Positions 1-7,627 of a stretch of 64,000 nucleotides of DNA are shown one piece after another. The stretch is from JAWRCU01 sp033542235 (GTDB lineage: Bacteria; Pseudomonadota; Alphaproteobacteria; Rhizobiales; Rhizobiaceae), in NCBI RefSeq assembly GCF_033542235.1, contig NZ_JAWRCU010000024.1:8184-72183 (forward strand). The letters are read 5' to 3'. The notes below the pieces were generated by a model. It had not been told where the DNA came from and did not search any database. It saw only the letters and a program-made list of their open reading frames with translations. A program made the translations under genes and the position numbers. Each line of letters starts with the position of its first letter. The stretch's first letter is position 1.

Positions 1-903
1 CGCGCGCTGGCGACGCTGCCGGTCGCCATGCCGCCTATCCTGAGGCTCGATATTCCCGAGCATCGTGGGGAGGTCGACGTGAAGACCGCTTATGTGCCCG
101 GCATTGACGGCTTCGCGATCAAGATCAGCCCCGGCTTCTTCGACAATCCTAAGCTCGGCCTGCCGAGCGTCAACGGCATGATGGTGCTGCTCTCGGCAAA
201 GACCGGCCTTGTCGAAGCGCTGCTGCTCGACAACGGCTACCTGACTGACGTGCGCACCGCAGCGGCAGGCGCGGTTGCGGCAAAGCATCTGTCGCGGCCC
301 GATTCCGCGGTGGCGGCGATCTACGGCGCCGGCGTGCAAGCGAGGCTGCAGCTCGAGGCGCTGACCTTGGTGCGGCCGATCGCGGAGGCGCGGATCTGGG
401 CGCGGGATGCTGCCAAGGCGGAAGCCACGGCGGAGGCGCTGCGCGAGAAGCTCGGCATCGTCGTGCGCGCCGAGCCCGATGCGGCGGAGGCGGCAGCCGG
501 CGCCGACATCATCGTCACAACGACGCCGTCGACCGAGCCGATCGTCAAGGCAGGCTTCGTCGTCGCCGGCCAGCACATCACCGCGATGGGGTCGGATGCC
601 GAGCACAAGAACGAGATCGCCCCGGCGATCCTCAAGCTCGCCGACCTCTATGTGGCGGACGCTGCCCGCCAGACGCGCCGGCTCGGCGAGCTGCATCATG
701 CCATCGACGCCGGGCTGATCTCCGCCGATCAGGAGGTCACCGAGCTCGGCCAACTGATCGCAGGCATCAGGCACGGCCGCCGTTCGCCAGGCGATATTAC
801 CGTCGCTGACCTCACCGGCACCGGCGTGCAGGACACCGCGATCGCCACGCTCGCCCGCGACCGTGCCAAGGCGGCCGGCGCCGGCACCATTTTCGAGAGC
901 TAG
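1..903 (+). CDS. eutC: Ectoine-utilization ornithine cyclodeaminase-family protein EutC (5' end outside window)
   Basis: The reading frame is open from the first base, so the start lies left of the window. A Met codon at 28 falls within conserved family sequence and is not the likely start. The protein belongs to the ornithine cyclodeaminase/mu-crystallin family: it has the substrate-side segment DVRTAAAGAVAAKHL and a Rossmann dinucleotide motif GAGVQARLQLEAL. Its place directly before doeA and doeB identifies it as the EutC-type member of the ectoine-catabolic operon, where it is thought to act on a diaminobutyrate-type intermediate. The exact reaction is not settled, so the family call is firm and the substrate is inferred from context. 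Confidence 0.85.
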   Translation, partial: RALATLPVAMPPILRLDIPEHRGEVDVKTAYVPGIDGFAIKISPGFFDNPKLGLPSVNGMMVLLSAKTGLVEALLLDNGYLTDVRTAAAGAVAAKHLSRPDSAVAAIYGAGVQARLQLEALTLVRPIAEARIWARDAAKAEATAEALREKLGIVVRAEPDAAEAAAGADIIVTTTPSTEPIVKAGFVVAGQHITAMGSDAEHKNEIAPAILKLADLYVADAARQTRRLGELHHAIDAGLISADQEVTELGQLIAGIRHGRRSPGDITVADLTGTGVQDTAIATLARDRAKAAGAGTIFES

Positions 904-946
904 GCAAGTGTCCCACAAGAACCCACGCAGTCGCCTATGAGGTCGA

Positions 947-1083
947 CCCCCACTCCGGTTCGCTTCGCGAACCACCTCTCCCCCGGTCGACGGGGGAGAG
1001 GAAGTGCCGGCCGTAATGCCAGGCGCCCTTCCTCTCCCCTTTTGAGGGGGAGAGGTGCCGAGCGAAGCGAGGCGGAGCGGGGG
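947..1083. repeat. Imperfect intergenic inverted repeat
   Basis: The eutC-doeA gap carries two facing arms, about 947-1001 and 1031-1083. Each contains a CTCTCCCC...GGGGAGAG core flanked by a TTCGCTTCG or CGAAGCGAGG stretch. Elements of this style are frequent between genes in mesorhizobia and probably fold in the transcript. I see no ORF worth calling here. Because the gap lies inside an otherwise co-directional operon, the element may affect expression of doeA and doeB relative to eutC. Confidence 0.7.
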
Positions 1084-1185
1084 TTTGCCGCGCCATATTC
1101 GATTGGCCCGCACAAGGGCCTGCAACAAATCAAAGTCGTCGGCCGGCCCCCAAGCCCGGCCCAATAACGAGGAAGACCAACGACA

Positions 1186-2367
1186 ATGACAATGCCCAAT
1201 TTGAAGTTCACGCGAGAGGAGTATGCGGAGCGTCTTGCCAAGACGCGCCGTGCCATGGAGGCGAAGAAGGTCGACCTTCTGATCGTCAGCGATCCTTCCA
1301 ACATGGCATGGCTGACGGGCTATGACGGCTGGTCGTTCTACGTGCACCAGGCGGTGATCGTGCCGCCGACCGGCGAGCCGGTCTGGTACGGCCGCGGCCA
1401 GGATGCGAACGGCGCCAAGCGCACCGCCTATCTCAGCCACGACAACATTGTCGGCTATGCCGACCACTATGTGCAGTCGACCGAGCGCCACCCGATGGAC
1501 TACCTCTCCCAGGTGCTCACGGAGCGGCGCTGGGACAAGCTCACCATCGGCGTCGAGATGGACAATTACTGGTTCTCGGCGGCCGCCTTCGCGTCCCTGC
1601 AGAAGCATCTGCCGAACGCGCTCTTTGTCGACGCCACTGCGCTGGTCAACTGGCAGCGCGCCGTGAAGAGCCCGACCGAGATCGACTATATGCGCAAGGC
1701 CGCGCGCATCGTCGAGGCCATGCATGCGCGCATCGTCGACAAGATTGAGGTCGGCATGAGGAAATGCGACCTCGTCGCCGAGATCTACGATGCCGGCACG
1801 CGCGGTGTCGACGGCATCGGCGGCGACTATCCAGCGATCGTGCCGCTCCTGCCGTCGGGCGCCGACGCCTCGGCGCCGCATCTCACCTGGGACGACAAGC
1901 CGATGAAGGAAGGTGAGGGGACCTTCTTCGAGATCGCCGGCTGCTACAACCGGTATCACTGCCCGCTGTCGCGCACCGTCTTCCTCGGCAAGCCGACCCA
2001 GGCCTTTCTCGATGCCGAGAAGGCGACGCTGGAGGGCATGGAGGCAGGGCTCGCCGCGGCGAAGCCCGGCAACACCTGCGAGGACATCGCCAACTCCTTC
2101 TTCGCGGTTCTGAAGAAGTACGGCATCGTCAAGGACAACCGCACCGGCTATCCGATCGGCATTTCCTATCCGCCGGATTGGGGCGAACGCACGATGAGCC
2201 TGCGCCCCGGCGATCGCACCGAGCTGAAGCCGGGCATGACGTTCCACTTCATGACCGGGCTCTGGCTGGAGACGATGGGGCTGGAGATCACGGAATCCAT
2301 CCTGATCACCGAGACCGGCGTCGAGTGCCTGGCCAACGTGCCGCGCCAGCTGTTCGTGAAGGGTTGA
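1186..2367 (+). CDS. doeA: Ectoine hydrolase (DoeA/EutD), M24 pita-bread fold
   Basis: 393 residues, the usual DoeA length. It opens the ectoine ring to N-acetyl-diaminobutyrate in the first step of ectoine degradation in the cytoplasm. Sequence marks are the SDPSNMAWLTGYDGWSFYVH segment near residues 35-55 and the C-terminal pita-bread half with TFFEIAGCYNRYHCPLSRTV and GLEITESILI. Where metal-dependent M24 peptidases carry the two aspartates of the DxD...D pattern, this protein has Glu and Pro, which fits DoeA/EutD working without the standard metal pair. The gene starts 282 bp after eutC, across a repeat, and doeB follows after 4 bp. An ATG two codons downstream is an alternative start. 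Confidence 0.93.
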   Translation: MTMPNLKFTREEYAERLAKTRRAMEAKKVDLLIVSDPSNMAWLTGYDGWSFYVHQAVIVPPTGEPVWYGRGQDANGAKRTAYLSHDNIVGYADHYVQSTERHPMDYLSQVLTERRWDKLTIGVEMDNYWFSAAAFASLQKHLPNALFVDATALVNWQRAVKSPTEIDYMRKAARIVEAMHARIVDKIEVGMRKCDLVAEIYDAGTRGVDGIGGDYPAIVPLLPSGADASAPHLTWDDKPMKEGEGTFFEIAGCYNRYHCPLSRTVFLGKPTQAFLDAEKATLEGMEAGLAAAKPGNTCEDIANSFFAVLKKYGIVKDNRTGYPIGISYPPDWGERTMSLRPGDRTELKPGMTFHFMTGLWLETMGLEITESILITETGVECLANVPRQLFVKG

Positions 2368-2371
2368 GGCG

Positions 2372-3370
2372 ATGTCCGAGCTTCGACCCTCGCCGATCAC
2401 GCCGACCGTCGATTTCGACGGTCAAGGCGTGCAGCACGGTTTCCTGAGGCTGCCCTATAGCCGCGACGACTCGGCCTGGGGCTCGGTGATGATCCCGATC
2501 ACCGTCATCAGGAACGGCTCCGGGCCGACGGCGCTGCTCACCGGCGCTAACCACGGGGACGAATATGAGGGGCCGCTGGCGCTGTTCGATCTTGCGCGCA
2601 CGCTGGATGCCAGGGACGTGAGCGGCACGGTGATCTTCGTGCCGGCCATGAACTACCCTGCCTTTCGCGCCGGCACGCGCACCTCGCCGATCGACAAGGG
2701 CAACATGAACCGCACCTTCCCGGGCCGGCCGGACGGGACCGTGACCCAGAAGATCGCCGACTATTTTCAGCGGGAGCTTCTCCCCCGGGCGGATATCGTG
2801 CTCGACTTCCACTCCGGCGGAAAGACCCTCGATTTCGTGCCGTTCTGCGCAGCCCATGTGCTGCCGGACAAGGCGCAGGAAGAGAAGGCATTCGCGGCGG
2901 TCGAGGCGTTCTCCGCGCCTTACTCGGTGAAGATGCTCGAGATCGACACGGTGGGCATGTACGACAGCGCGGCCGAGGAGATGGGCAAGGTCTTCGTGAC
3001 GACAGAGCTCGGCGGCGGCGGCACGTCGCGCGCCGAGACAGTGCGCATCGCCCGGCGCGGGGTCGTCAACGTGCTGCGCCACGCCGGCATCGTGAAGGGC
3101 ACCCCGGACAGGCAGCCCACCGAGTGGCTGGACATGCCCGATGGCGATTGCTTTAGCTTCGCCGAGGACGACGGCATGATCGAGACGATGGTCGATCTCG
3201 GCGGCGAAGTGAGGAAGGGCGAGGTGATCGCCCGCATCCACGACGTCACGCGCACAGGAACCGCGCCCAAGGAGATCCGCGCGAAGATGGACGGCATGCT
3301 GGCGGCCCGTCATTTCCCGGGTCTGGTGAAGGCAGGCGACTGCGCCGCGGTGCTCGCGGTGCGGGTGTAG
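2372..3370 (+). CDS. doeB: N-alpha-acetyl-L-2,4-diaminobutyrate deacetylase (DoeB/EutE)
   Basis: 332 residues of the zinc-dependent succinylglutamate desuccinylase/aspartoacylase family. It removes the acetyl group from acetyl-diaminobutyrate released by DoeA, giving diaminobutyrate. Visible zinc and catalytic motifs are TGANHGDEYEG (His and Glu ligands, about residue 55) and LDFHSGG (His, about residue 147). The C-terminal part shows a lipoyl-like beta domain (GEVRKGEVIARIHD). The gene follows doeA at 4 bp and ends the co-directional group. The order eutC-doeA-doeB matches the ectoine operon of rhizobia, whose transport and eutAB genes would lie left of the window. Confidence 0.93.
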   Translation: MSELRPSPITPTVDFDGQGVQHGFLRLPYSRDDSAWGSVMIPITVIRNGSGPTALLTGANHGDEYEGPLALFDLARTLDARDVSGTVIFVPAMNYPAFRAGTRTSPIDKGNMNRTFPGRPDGTVTQKIADYFQRELLPRADIVLDFHSGGKTLDFVPFCAAHVLPDKAQEEKAFAAVEAFSAPYSVKMLEIDTVGMYDSAAEEMGKVFVTTELGGGGTSRAETVRIARRGVVNVLRHAGIVKGTPDRQPTEWLDMPDGDCFSFAEDDGMIETMVDLGGEVRKGEVIARIHDVTRTGTAPKEIRAKMDGMLAARHFPGLVKAGDCAAVLAVRV

Positions 3371-3454
3371 GGCATTTGCAATTCGCTTGATGTAGGCGCT
3401 GGGGAGCGGGTCGTCATCGGTAGCGGTGGATACCGCGGTTATGGCTTTTGAGCG

Positions 3455-3634
3455 TTGGCGCCGCCCCTCATCGCCCTGCCGGGCACTTCTCCCCGTAAAC
3501 GGGGAGAAGAAAGCCGGCCGCTTTTGAAGCGCTTGTTCTTCAACGTCGGCGATTGGCGAAAATCAAAGCGGCAGTCGTCCTTCTCCCCGTTTACGGGGAG
3601 AAGTGCCCGGCAGGGCGATGAGGGGCGGCGCCAA
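3455..3634. repeat. Perfect 55-bp inverted repeat with 70-bp spacer
   Basis: Arms at 3455-3509 and 3580-3634 are exact reverse complements over 55 bases. Each arm ends internally in its own small palindrome, CTTCTCCCCG...CGGGGAGAAG. The spacer 3510-3579 has no evident gene. The whole gap 3371-3786 between the converging doeB and the glutamine-synthetase-like gene holds only this element. It could serve as a bidirectional terminator, or be a mobile non-coding palindrome of the kind scattered through Mesorhizobium genomes. Perfect identity over this length suggests recent insertion or gene conversion between arms. Confidence 0.9.
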
Positions 3635-3786
3635 GGTCAAACTTTCAAGCCGTTAGCAATCCCTTCACTAGGTCAAATAGCCTTGCGGCATGAAGACTGC
3701 GTCGAGAATTGCAGCGGGCACCAGGGTTCAACATCCCGCTCACCCAATCAGCCGCGGCAGCCCGCCCCCTAGCAAAAATCCGTCCT

Positions 3787-5097
3787 TCAATACACCTGCT
3801 CGTACAGCCCGCAGATCTCGTCAGTGGCCTTACCTTCTAGCACGGCCAGCTCGGCCATCTTGTGCTTCACATAAACATCGGTAAAGCCTTCCGGGAACCA
3901 ACCGGCGACCGTCGTATTCCCGGCGAAACGCTCGAGCGCTTCTCGGAGCGATTGCGGCAGGCGGACATAGCCTCGCGCCGCCAATGCGGCGGAATCGAGC
4001 AGCGAAAGGTCTTCCGCTGTCGCCTCGGGCGTCTGCAGTCCTTCCTCGATCCCCTGGACGCCGGCATGAATGATCGCTGCAAGCTGCAGATGCGGGCTTG
4101 CTGCCGCGTCGGCGGCGCGGAACTCGAAATTGAACTGCGCGGCTTTGGCGATGTCGCTGAGGTCCGACACCGGGCAGATGCGCACGGACGCCTCGCGATC
4201 GCGGAAGCCGAGATTGTTGAACGCGGCGCTCCAGCGGTGCGGCGTCAGCCTCAGATAGGAAACGGCGCTCGGAGCGGTGAGGGCGACGATCGAGTCCAGA
4301 TATCTAAGCACGCCGGCGACGAACTGGCCGGCGACGGCGCTGAGCCCGTGCTTGCCGGCTGCATCATAGGTTGCCGGTTTGTCGCCATCGAGGAAGCTCA
4401 GATGGATATGGACGCCGTTGCCGACGCCGGCAGGATCGCGGATCGGTGTGAAGGTGATCTTGCGGTCAAAACGCCCGGCCGTGGCGTGCAATATCTCGCG
4501 CAGGATCGTCGAATGGTCCGCGATCGACACGCCGCGGCTCGGCCCCATGGTCACCTCATACTGGCCGCCGCCATACTCCTTCATGAAGGTGTCCGGCTCG
4601 AGGCCCGCCTCGCGCATTGCCGCAATCAGCGTCTCGGCAAGCCGGCGTTCCGTTCGAAACCCTGCTGCGGTGTAGGCCTCGCCGCGCGGCGCCGGAACAT
4701 CGCGCAACTGGAATTCGTGCTCGAAGGCGCCGAGCAGCGTCAGTCCAGTGACCTTCTCCAGGCGGTCCAGGGCGGCCTTGAGGATGGAACGCGTGCAGAG
4801 TTCCCAAGGCCTGCCGTCGGTGTGGCGGATGTCGCCGAGCGCGAAATGCTCCACCGGCTGGCCGTCGTCGAAATCGACACGGACGCGCGCCGACTGGTCG
4901 GGGATGAGCACGAGATCGCCCAGCGCTCCGAACGGGCTCTCGCCGATGGCGTCGAAACAGGTGATCTGCACATTGGTCGGCGTCCAGCCGATGCCCCGCC
5001 GCAGCCGCTTCTCGAACTGCGATGCGGGAAAGGCCTTGCCGCGCACCTTCCCGGCCAAGTCGGTACAGCAGGCTATGATCATTTCCTCAGCGATCAT
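3787..5097 (-). CDS. Glutamine synthetase-family ligase (gamma-glutamyl-amine synthetase-like)
   Basis: 436 residues, type I GS fold. Metal and ATP motifs are visible: GAFEHEFQL, GGGQYEVTMG, GNGVHIHLSF, SYLRLTPHRWSAAFNN and NFEFRAADAAASPHLQLAAI. The length and the altered catalytic loops match the PuuA/GlnA-like group that gamma-glutamylates amines or related compounds rather than housekeeping GlnA. The start ATG overlaps the stop of the RpiR regulator gene by 4 bp, so the two are translationally coupled. Divergence from the amidohydrolase/transporter operon suggests it acts on the same imported nitrogen compound. The substrate is not readable from sequence. Confidence 0.85.
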   Translation of the reverse strand: MIAEEMIIACCTDLAGKVRGKAFPASQFEKRLRRGIGWTPTNVQITCFDAIGESPFGALGDLVLIPDQSARVRVDFDDGQPVEHFALGDIRHTDGRPWELCTRSILKAALDRLEKVTGLTLLGAFEHEFQLRDVPAPRGEAYTAAGFRTERRLAETLIAAMREAGLEPDTFMKEYGGGQYEVTMGPSRGVSIADHSTILREILHATAGRFDRKITFTPIRDPAGVGNGVHIHLSFLDGDKPATYDAAGKHGLSAVAGQFVAGVLRYLDSIVALTAPSAVSYLRLTPHRWSAAFNNLGFRDREASVRICPVSDLSDIAKAAQFNFEFRAADAAASPHLQLAAIIHAGVQGIEEGLQTPEATAEDLSLLDSAALAARGYVRLPQSLREALERFAGNTTVAGWFPEGFTDVYVKHKMAELAVLEGKATDEICGLYEQVY

Positions 5098-5957
5098 GGC
5101 TCTTCCTCCATCGCCTTGCCCGGTCGCCCCAAGCGCAACTCATCCCACGCCTCCAGTCGTTTCTTTGTAGTCGGCCAATCCGCTTCCGAAACCTTCACGA
5201 TCAAAGCCTCTATGAAGGCGATCGCACACACGACCGTGTCCCATGCCGTTTCGATCTCGATCGGCAGGGCCACGACATGATCGCTGTGGCGCGCGATCGG
5301 CGACATCCACTTGTCGGTGATGAGCACGATCGAAGGATGCCGCTTGGCTGCCACCATTCCGGCAAGCTGCGCGAGGTCGGGCTGGTAACGGCGGAAATCG
5401 AACAGGATCAGCACGTCCTGCTTGCGCATCTGCAGGAGCCGGTCGGGCCAGTGCTCGGGATTCGGCGGCAGTTGATGGACCTTTGGCCTGATCTGCTTGA
5501 GGTGGATCGCGAGCAGTGCCGCGATGCTGTCGCTGATGCGGCCACCGAGCAGGAAAACGCTGCGCGCCGGATCTGCGACCAGCGCCACGATGCGATCGAA
5601 TTGCTCCTGCGGCACCGCCGCGGCCATTTCGGCAAGGCGTTCGCCGATGCGTTGAGCGTAGTCGGCGAGGAATGTGGTGCTGTTGCCGAGCCGCTCGCTT
5701 GCCTTGAGGTCGAGCGGCGAGCGGCCGCCTTCGCGCAGCTCCGTGATCAGCTGGCGCTGGAACTCCTGATAGCCCGCGAAGCCGATCTTGCTGACGAAGC
5801 GCGTGATCGACGGTGCGCTGACACCGGTGCGTTCGGCTAGCTCCTGGATCGTCTGAAGGGCGCCGAACGGATAGTCGGCGAGCACTGCATTGCCGACCTT
5901 GCGCTCGCTCGCGGTGAGCTGCGCCATCTCTCGCCGGATCGTCTCGCGCACAGTCAT
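5094..5957 (-). CDS. MurR/RpiR family transcriptional regulator
   Basis: 287 residues from the chosen ATG at 5957. An in-frame ATG at 6005 would add 16 residues without typical family sequence. The N-terminal HTH_6 domain includes TIQELAERTGVSAPSITRFVSKIGFAGYQEFQ at about residues 38-69. The C-terminal SIS domain, from about residue 110, includes VFLLGGRISDSIAALLAIHL and would bind a phosphosugar or related effector. It is the first gene of a two-gene operon with the GS-like ligase and is divergent from the gene at 6129. It is the obvious candidate to bind the inverted repeat at 6028-6057 and control both directions. Confidence 0.88.
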   Translation of the reverse strand: MTVRETIRREMAQLTASERKVGNAVLADYPFGALQTIQELAERTGVSAPSITRFVSKIGFAGYQEFQRQLITELREGGRSPLDLKASERLGNSTTFLADYAQRIGERLAEMAAAVPQEQFDRIVALVADPARSVFLLGGRISDSIAALLAIHLKQIRPKVHQLPPNPEHWPDRLLQMRKQDVLILFDFRRYQPDLAQLAGMVAAKRHPSIVLITDKWMSPIARHSDHVVALPIEIETAWDTVVCAIAFIEALIVKVSEADWPTTKKRLEAWDELRLGRPGKAMEEEP

Positions 5958-6027
5958 CAGCTTCGCCGCATGGGGTTTGAAGGCATTATGACGCCATTCC
6001 GGCAAACACTAGCCGCTTTGAAAAAAA

Positions 6028-6057
6028 ATAGTCAAACGGAAAATATACGTTGACTAT
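6028..6057. promoter_or_regulatory. Candidate RpiR operator: 8-bp inverted repeat with 14-bp spacer
   Basis: ATAGTCAA at 6028-6035 and TTGACTAT at 6050-6057 are exact reverse complements, separated by an AT-rich 14-base spacer. The site lies between the divergent RpiR/GS operon and the amidohydrolase/transporter operon, in the only non-coding gap that serves both. RpiR-family dimers bind such half-sites. Assignment to this regulator is by position only. The downstream TTGACTAT also resembles a -35 element for the rightward operon, which would place the site over the promoter. Confidence 0.6.
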
Positions 6058-6128
6058 GAGCGAAAATTTTCTTTCTCTCGGCGGGACGGCCCCGGAAGGC
6101 GGCTGGCTTTCACGAGTTTCGGGTCAAC

Positions 6129-6935
6129 ATGCTTCAACCGAGCGAAACCCCGACAACGCTGCTGTCCGAGCGCGACCCGCAGCCGGTCGAGACCGTCAAT
6201 GCCGACGGCAGCTCGCCCTTTGTCCTCAGTTGCGAGCATGCCGGCAGAGTGATCCCCGAAAGGCTCGGCGACCTCGGCGTGGGGCAGGCCGACATGGACA
6301 GGCACATCGCCTGGGATGTCGGCGCGGATGGGCTGTCGCGACGCTTGTCCGCGCTGCTCGACGCGCCGCTTGTGCTACAGCGCTACAGTCGGCTGGTCGT
6401 CGACTGCAATCGCCCCATCGAGGCGCCGGACTGCTTTCCCGAACAGAGCGACAGCACGCCGGTGCCGGGAAATATACGGCTGACAGAGCTGGAGCGCCGC
6501 CGGCGTTTCGATGAGATTCATCAGCCGTTCCACCGTGAGCTTGCGCAGCTGCTCGACCGGCGAGTCGCGTTACAGAGCCCGACAATCCTGGTTGCCGTAC
6601 ACAGCTTTACACCGCGCCTCGTCGGCGGGCCCGATCGGCCGTGGCACCTGGGAGCGCTGTCGAACCGCGACGGCAGCTTCACTGAACGCTTCCTGGCTGC
6701 ATTCCGGGCACGCAATCGCGATGTGCCCTCGGCCCATAACGAGCCCTACGTGGTCGACGACCGAACGGACTACACGATCCCGGTCCATGGCGAGGCGCGC
6801 GGCATTCCGCACCTGCTGCTCGAGATACGCAACGATCTGATCGCCGCCGCTGAAGGACAGGACATCTGGGCGGCGCGCCTGGCCGACGCGCTGGTCGCTG
6901 CCAAAACGGAGAAGAGAGAAGATACCGATGGCTGA
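6129..6935 (+). CDS. N-formylglutamate amidohydrolase family protein
   Basis: 268 residues of the FGase (HutG-like) family of zinc-type amidohydrolases. Family marks are LSCEHAGRVIPERLG (residues 34-48), HIAWDVGADGLSRRLSALLDAPLVLQRYSRLVVDCNRP and the VAVHSFTP segment near residue 157. Classical members deformylate N-formylglutamate in histidine catabolism, but no hut gene is present here. Its context is a GS-like ligase, amidohydrolases and importers, so the natural substrate may be another N-acyl amino acid. It is the first gene of the long rightward operon and overlaps the next gene by 8 bp. Confidence 0.85.
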   Translation: MLQPSETPTTLLSERDPQPVETVNADGSSPFVLSCEHAGRVIPERLGDLGVGQADMDRHIAWDVGADGLSRRLSALLDAPLVLQRYSRLVVDCNRPIEAPDCFPEQSDSTPVPGNIRLTELERRRRFDEIHQPFHRELAQLLDRRVALQSPTILVAVHSFTPRLVGGPDRPWHLGALSNRDGSFTERFLAAFRARNRDVPSAHNEPYVVDDRTDYTIPVHGEARGIPHLLLEIRNDLIAAAEGQDIWAARLADALVAAKTEKREDTDG

Positions 6936-7593
6936 TTTCCCGACAACCCGAGAGGTGCCTCTCGACCCCAAAGCCTCGGCGCTGCTCTTCATCGACGTGC
7001 AGAACTTCTCCGTCAGGCGCGACGGCGGCGAGTTCAAGGACGTGCCGGACAGCGAAATCACCGGCAAATACGGCTACTATTTCGATCGGCTGAAGTCGGT
7101 CGTGATCCCGAACATGCAGCGACTGCAGAAGGGCTTTCGCGCTGCCGGCATCGAGGTTCTCTATACGACCATCGAGAGCCTGACCAAGGATGGCCGGGAT
7201 CGCAGCCTCGACTACAAGATCACCGGCTTCCACGTACCGAAAGGATCATGGGACGGAAAAGTCATCGACGAGATCGCGCCCGGCGAGGACGAGATCGTGC
7301 TGCCGAAGACATCGTCGAGCGTCTTCGTGTCGACCCATATCGACTACCTCCTTCGCAATCTCGGCGTGAAGCAGCTGGTGCTGTCCGGTGTGGTCACCGA
7401 CCAGTGCGTGGAGTCTGCCATCCGTGATGCGTGCGACCTCGGCTATCTCGTGACGCTCGTTCCCGATGCCTGCGCAACCTACAGCCAGGAACGCCACGAC
7501 AACACGCTGAGCGCCATCAAGGGCTATTGCCGGCAAGTCTCGACCGAGGCGCTGATTGCCGAGATCGGCGGCGCCCGGACGCCGGCCAGCTGA
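6928..7593 (+). CDS. Isochorismatase-like cysteine amidohydrolase (RutB-like), copy 1
   Basis: 221 residues. The catalytic triad of the amidohydrolase branch is visible: Asp23 in FIDVQN, Lys127 in LPKTSSS and Cys160 in VVTDQCVESAIRDA. The motif DGRDRSL at residues 88-94 recurs in the paralog at 18329, so the operon carries one such enzyme near each end. Known relatives hydrolyse ureidoacrylate, biuret, N-carbamoylsarcosine or similar amides. Which of these applies cannot be read here. It overlaps the upstream gene and precedes the M20 hydrolase by 34 bp. Confidence 0.85.
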   Translation: MADFPTTREVPLDPKASALLFIDVQNFSVRRDGGEFKDVPDSEITGKYGYYFDRLKSVVIPNMQRLQKGFRAAGIEVLYTTIESLTKDGRDRSLDYKITGFHVPKGSWDGKVIDEIAPGEDEIVLPKTSSSVFVSTHIDYLLRNLGVKQLVLSGVVTDQCVESAIRDACDLGYLVTLVPDACATYSQERHDNTLSAIKGYCRQVSTEALIAEIGGARTPAS

Positions 7594-7627
7594 CAGCAAT
7601 ACGAAACAAGAAAAGGGGACCAAGCGA

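Noticed and set aside
3862..5280. Long open frame on the plus strand opposite the GS-like and RpiR genes
   Set aside because: It is an antisense shadow of GC-rich coding DNA. It has no family motifs, and the minus-strand genes have full domain support.
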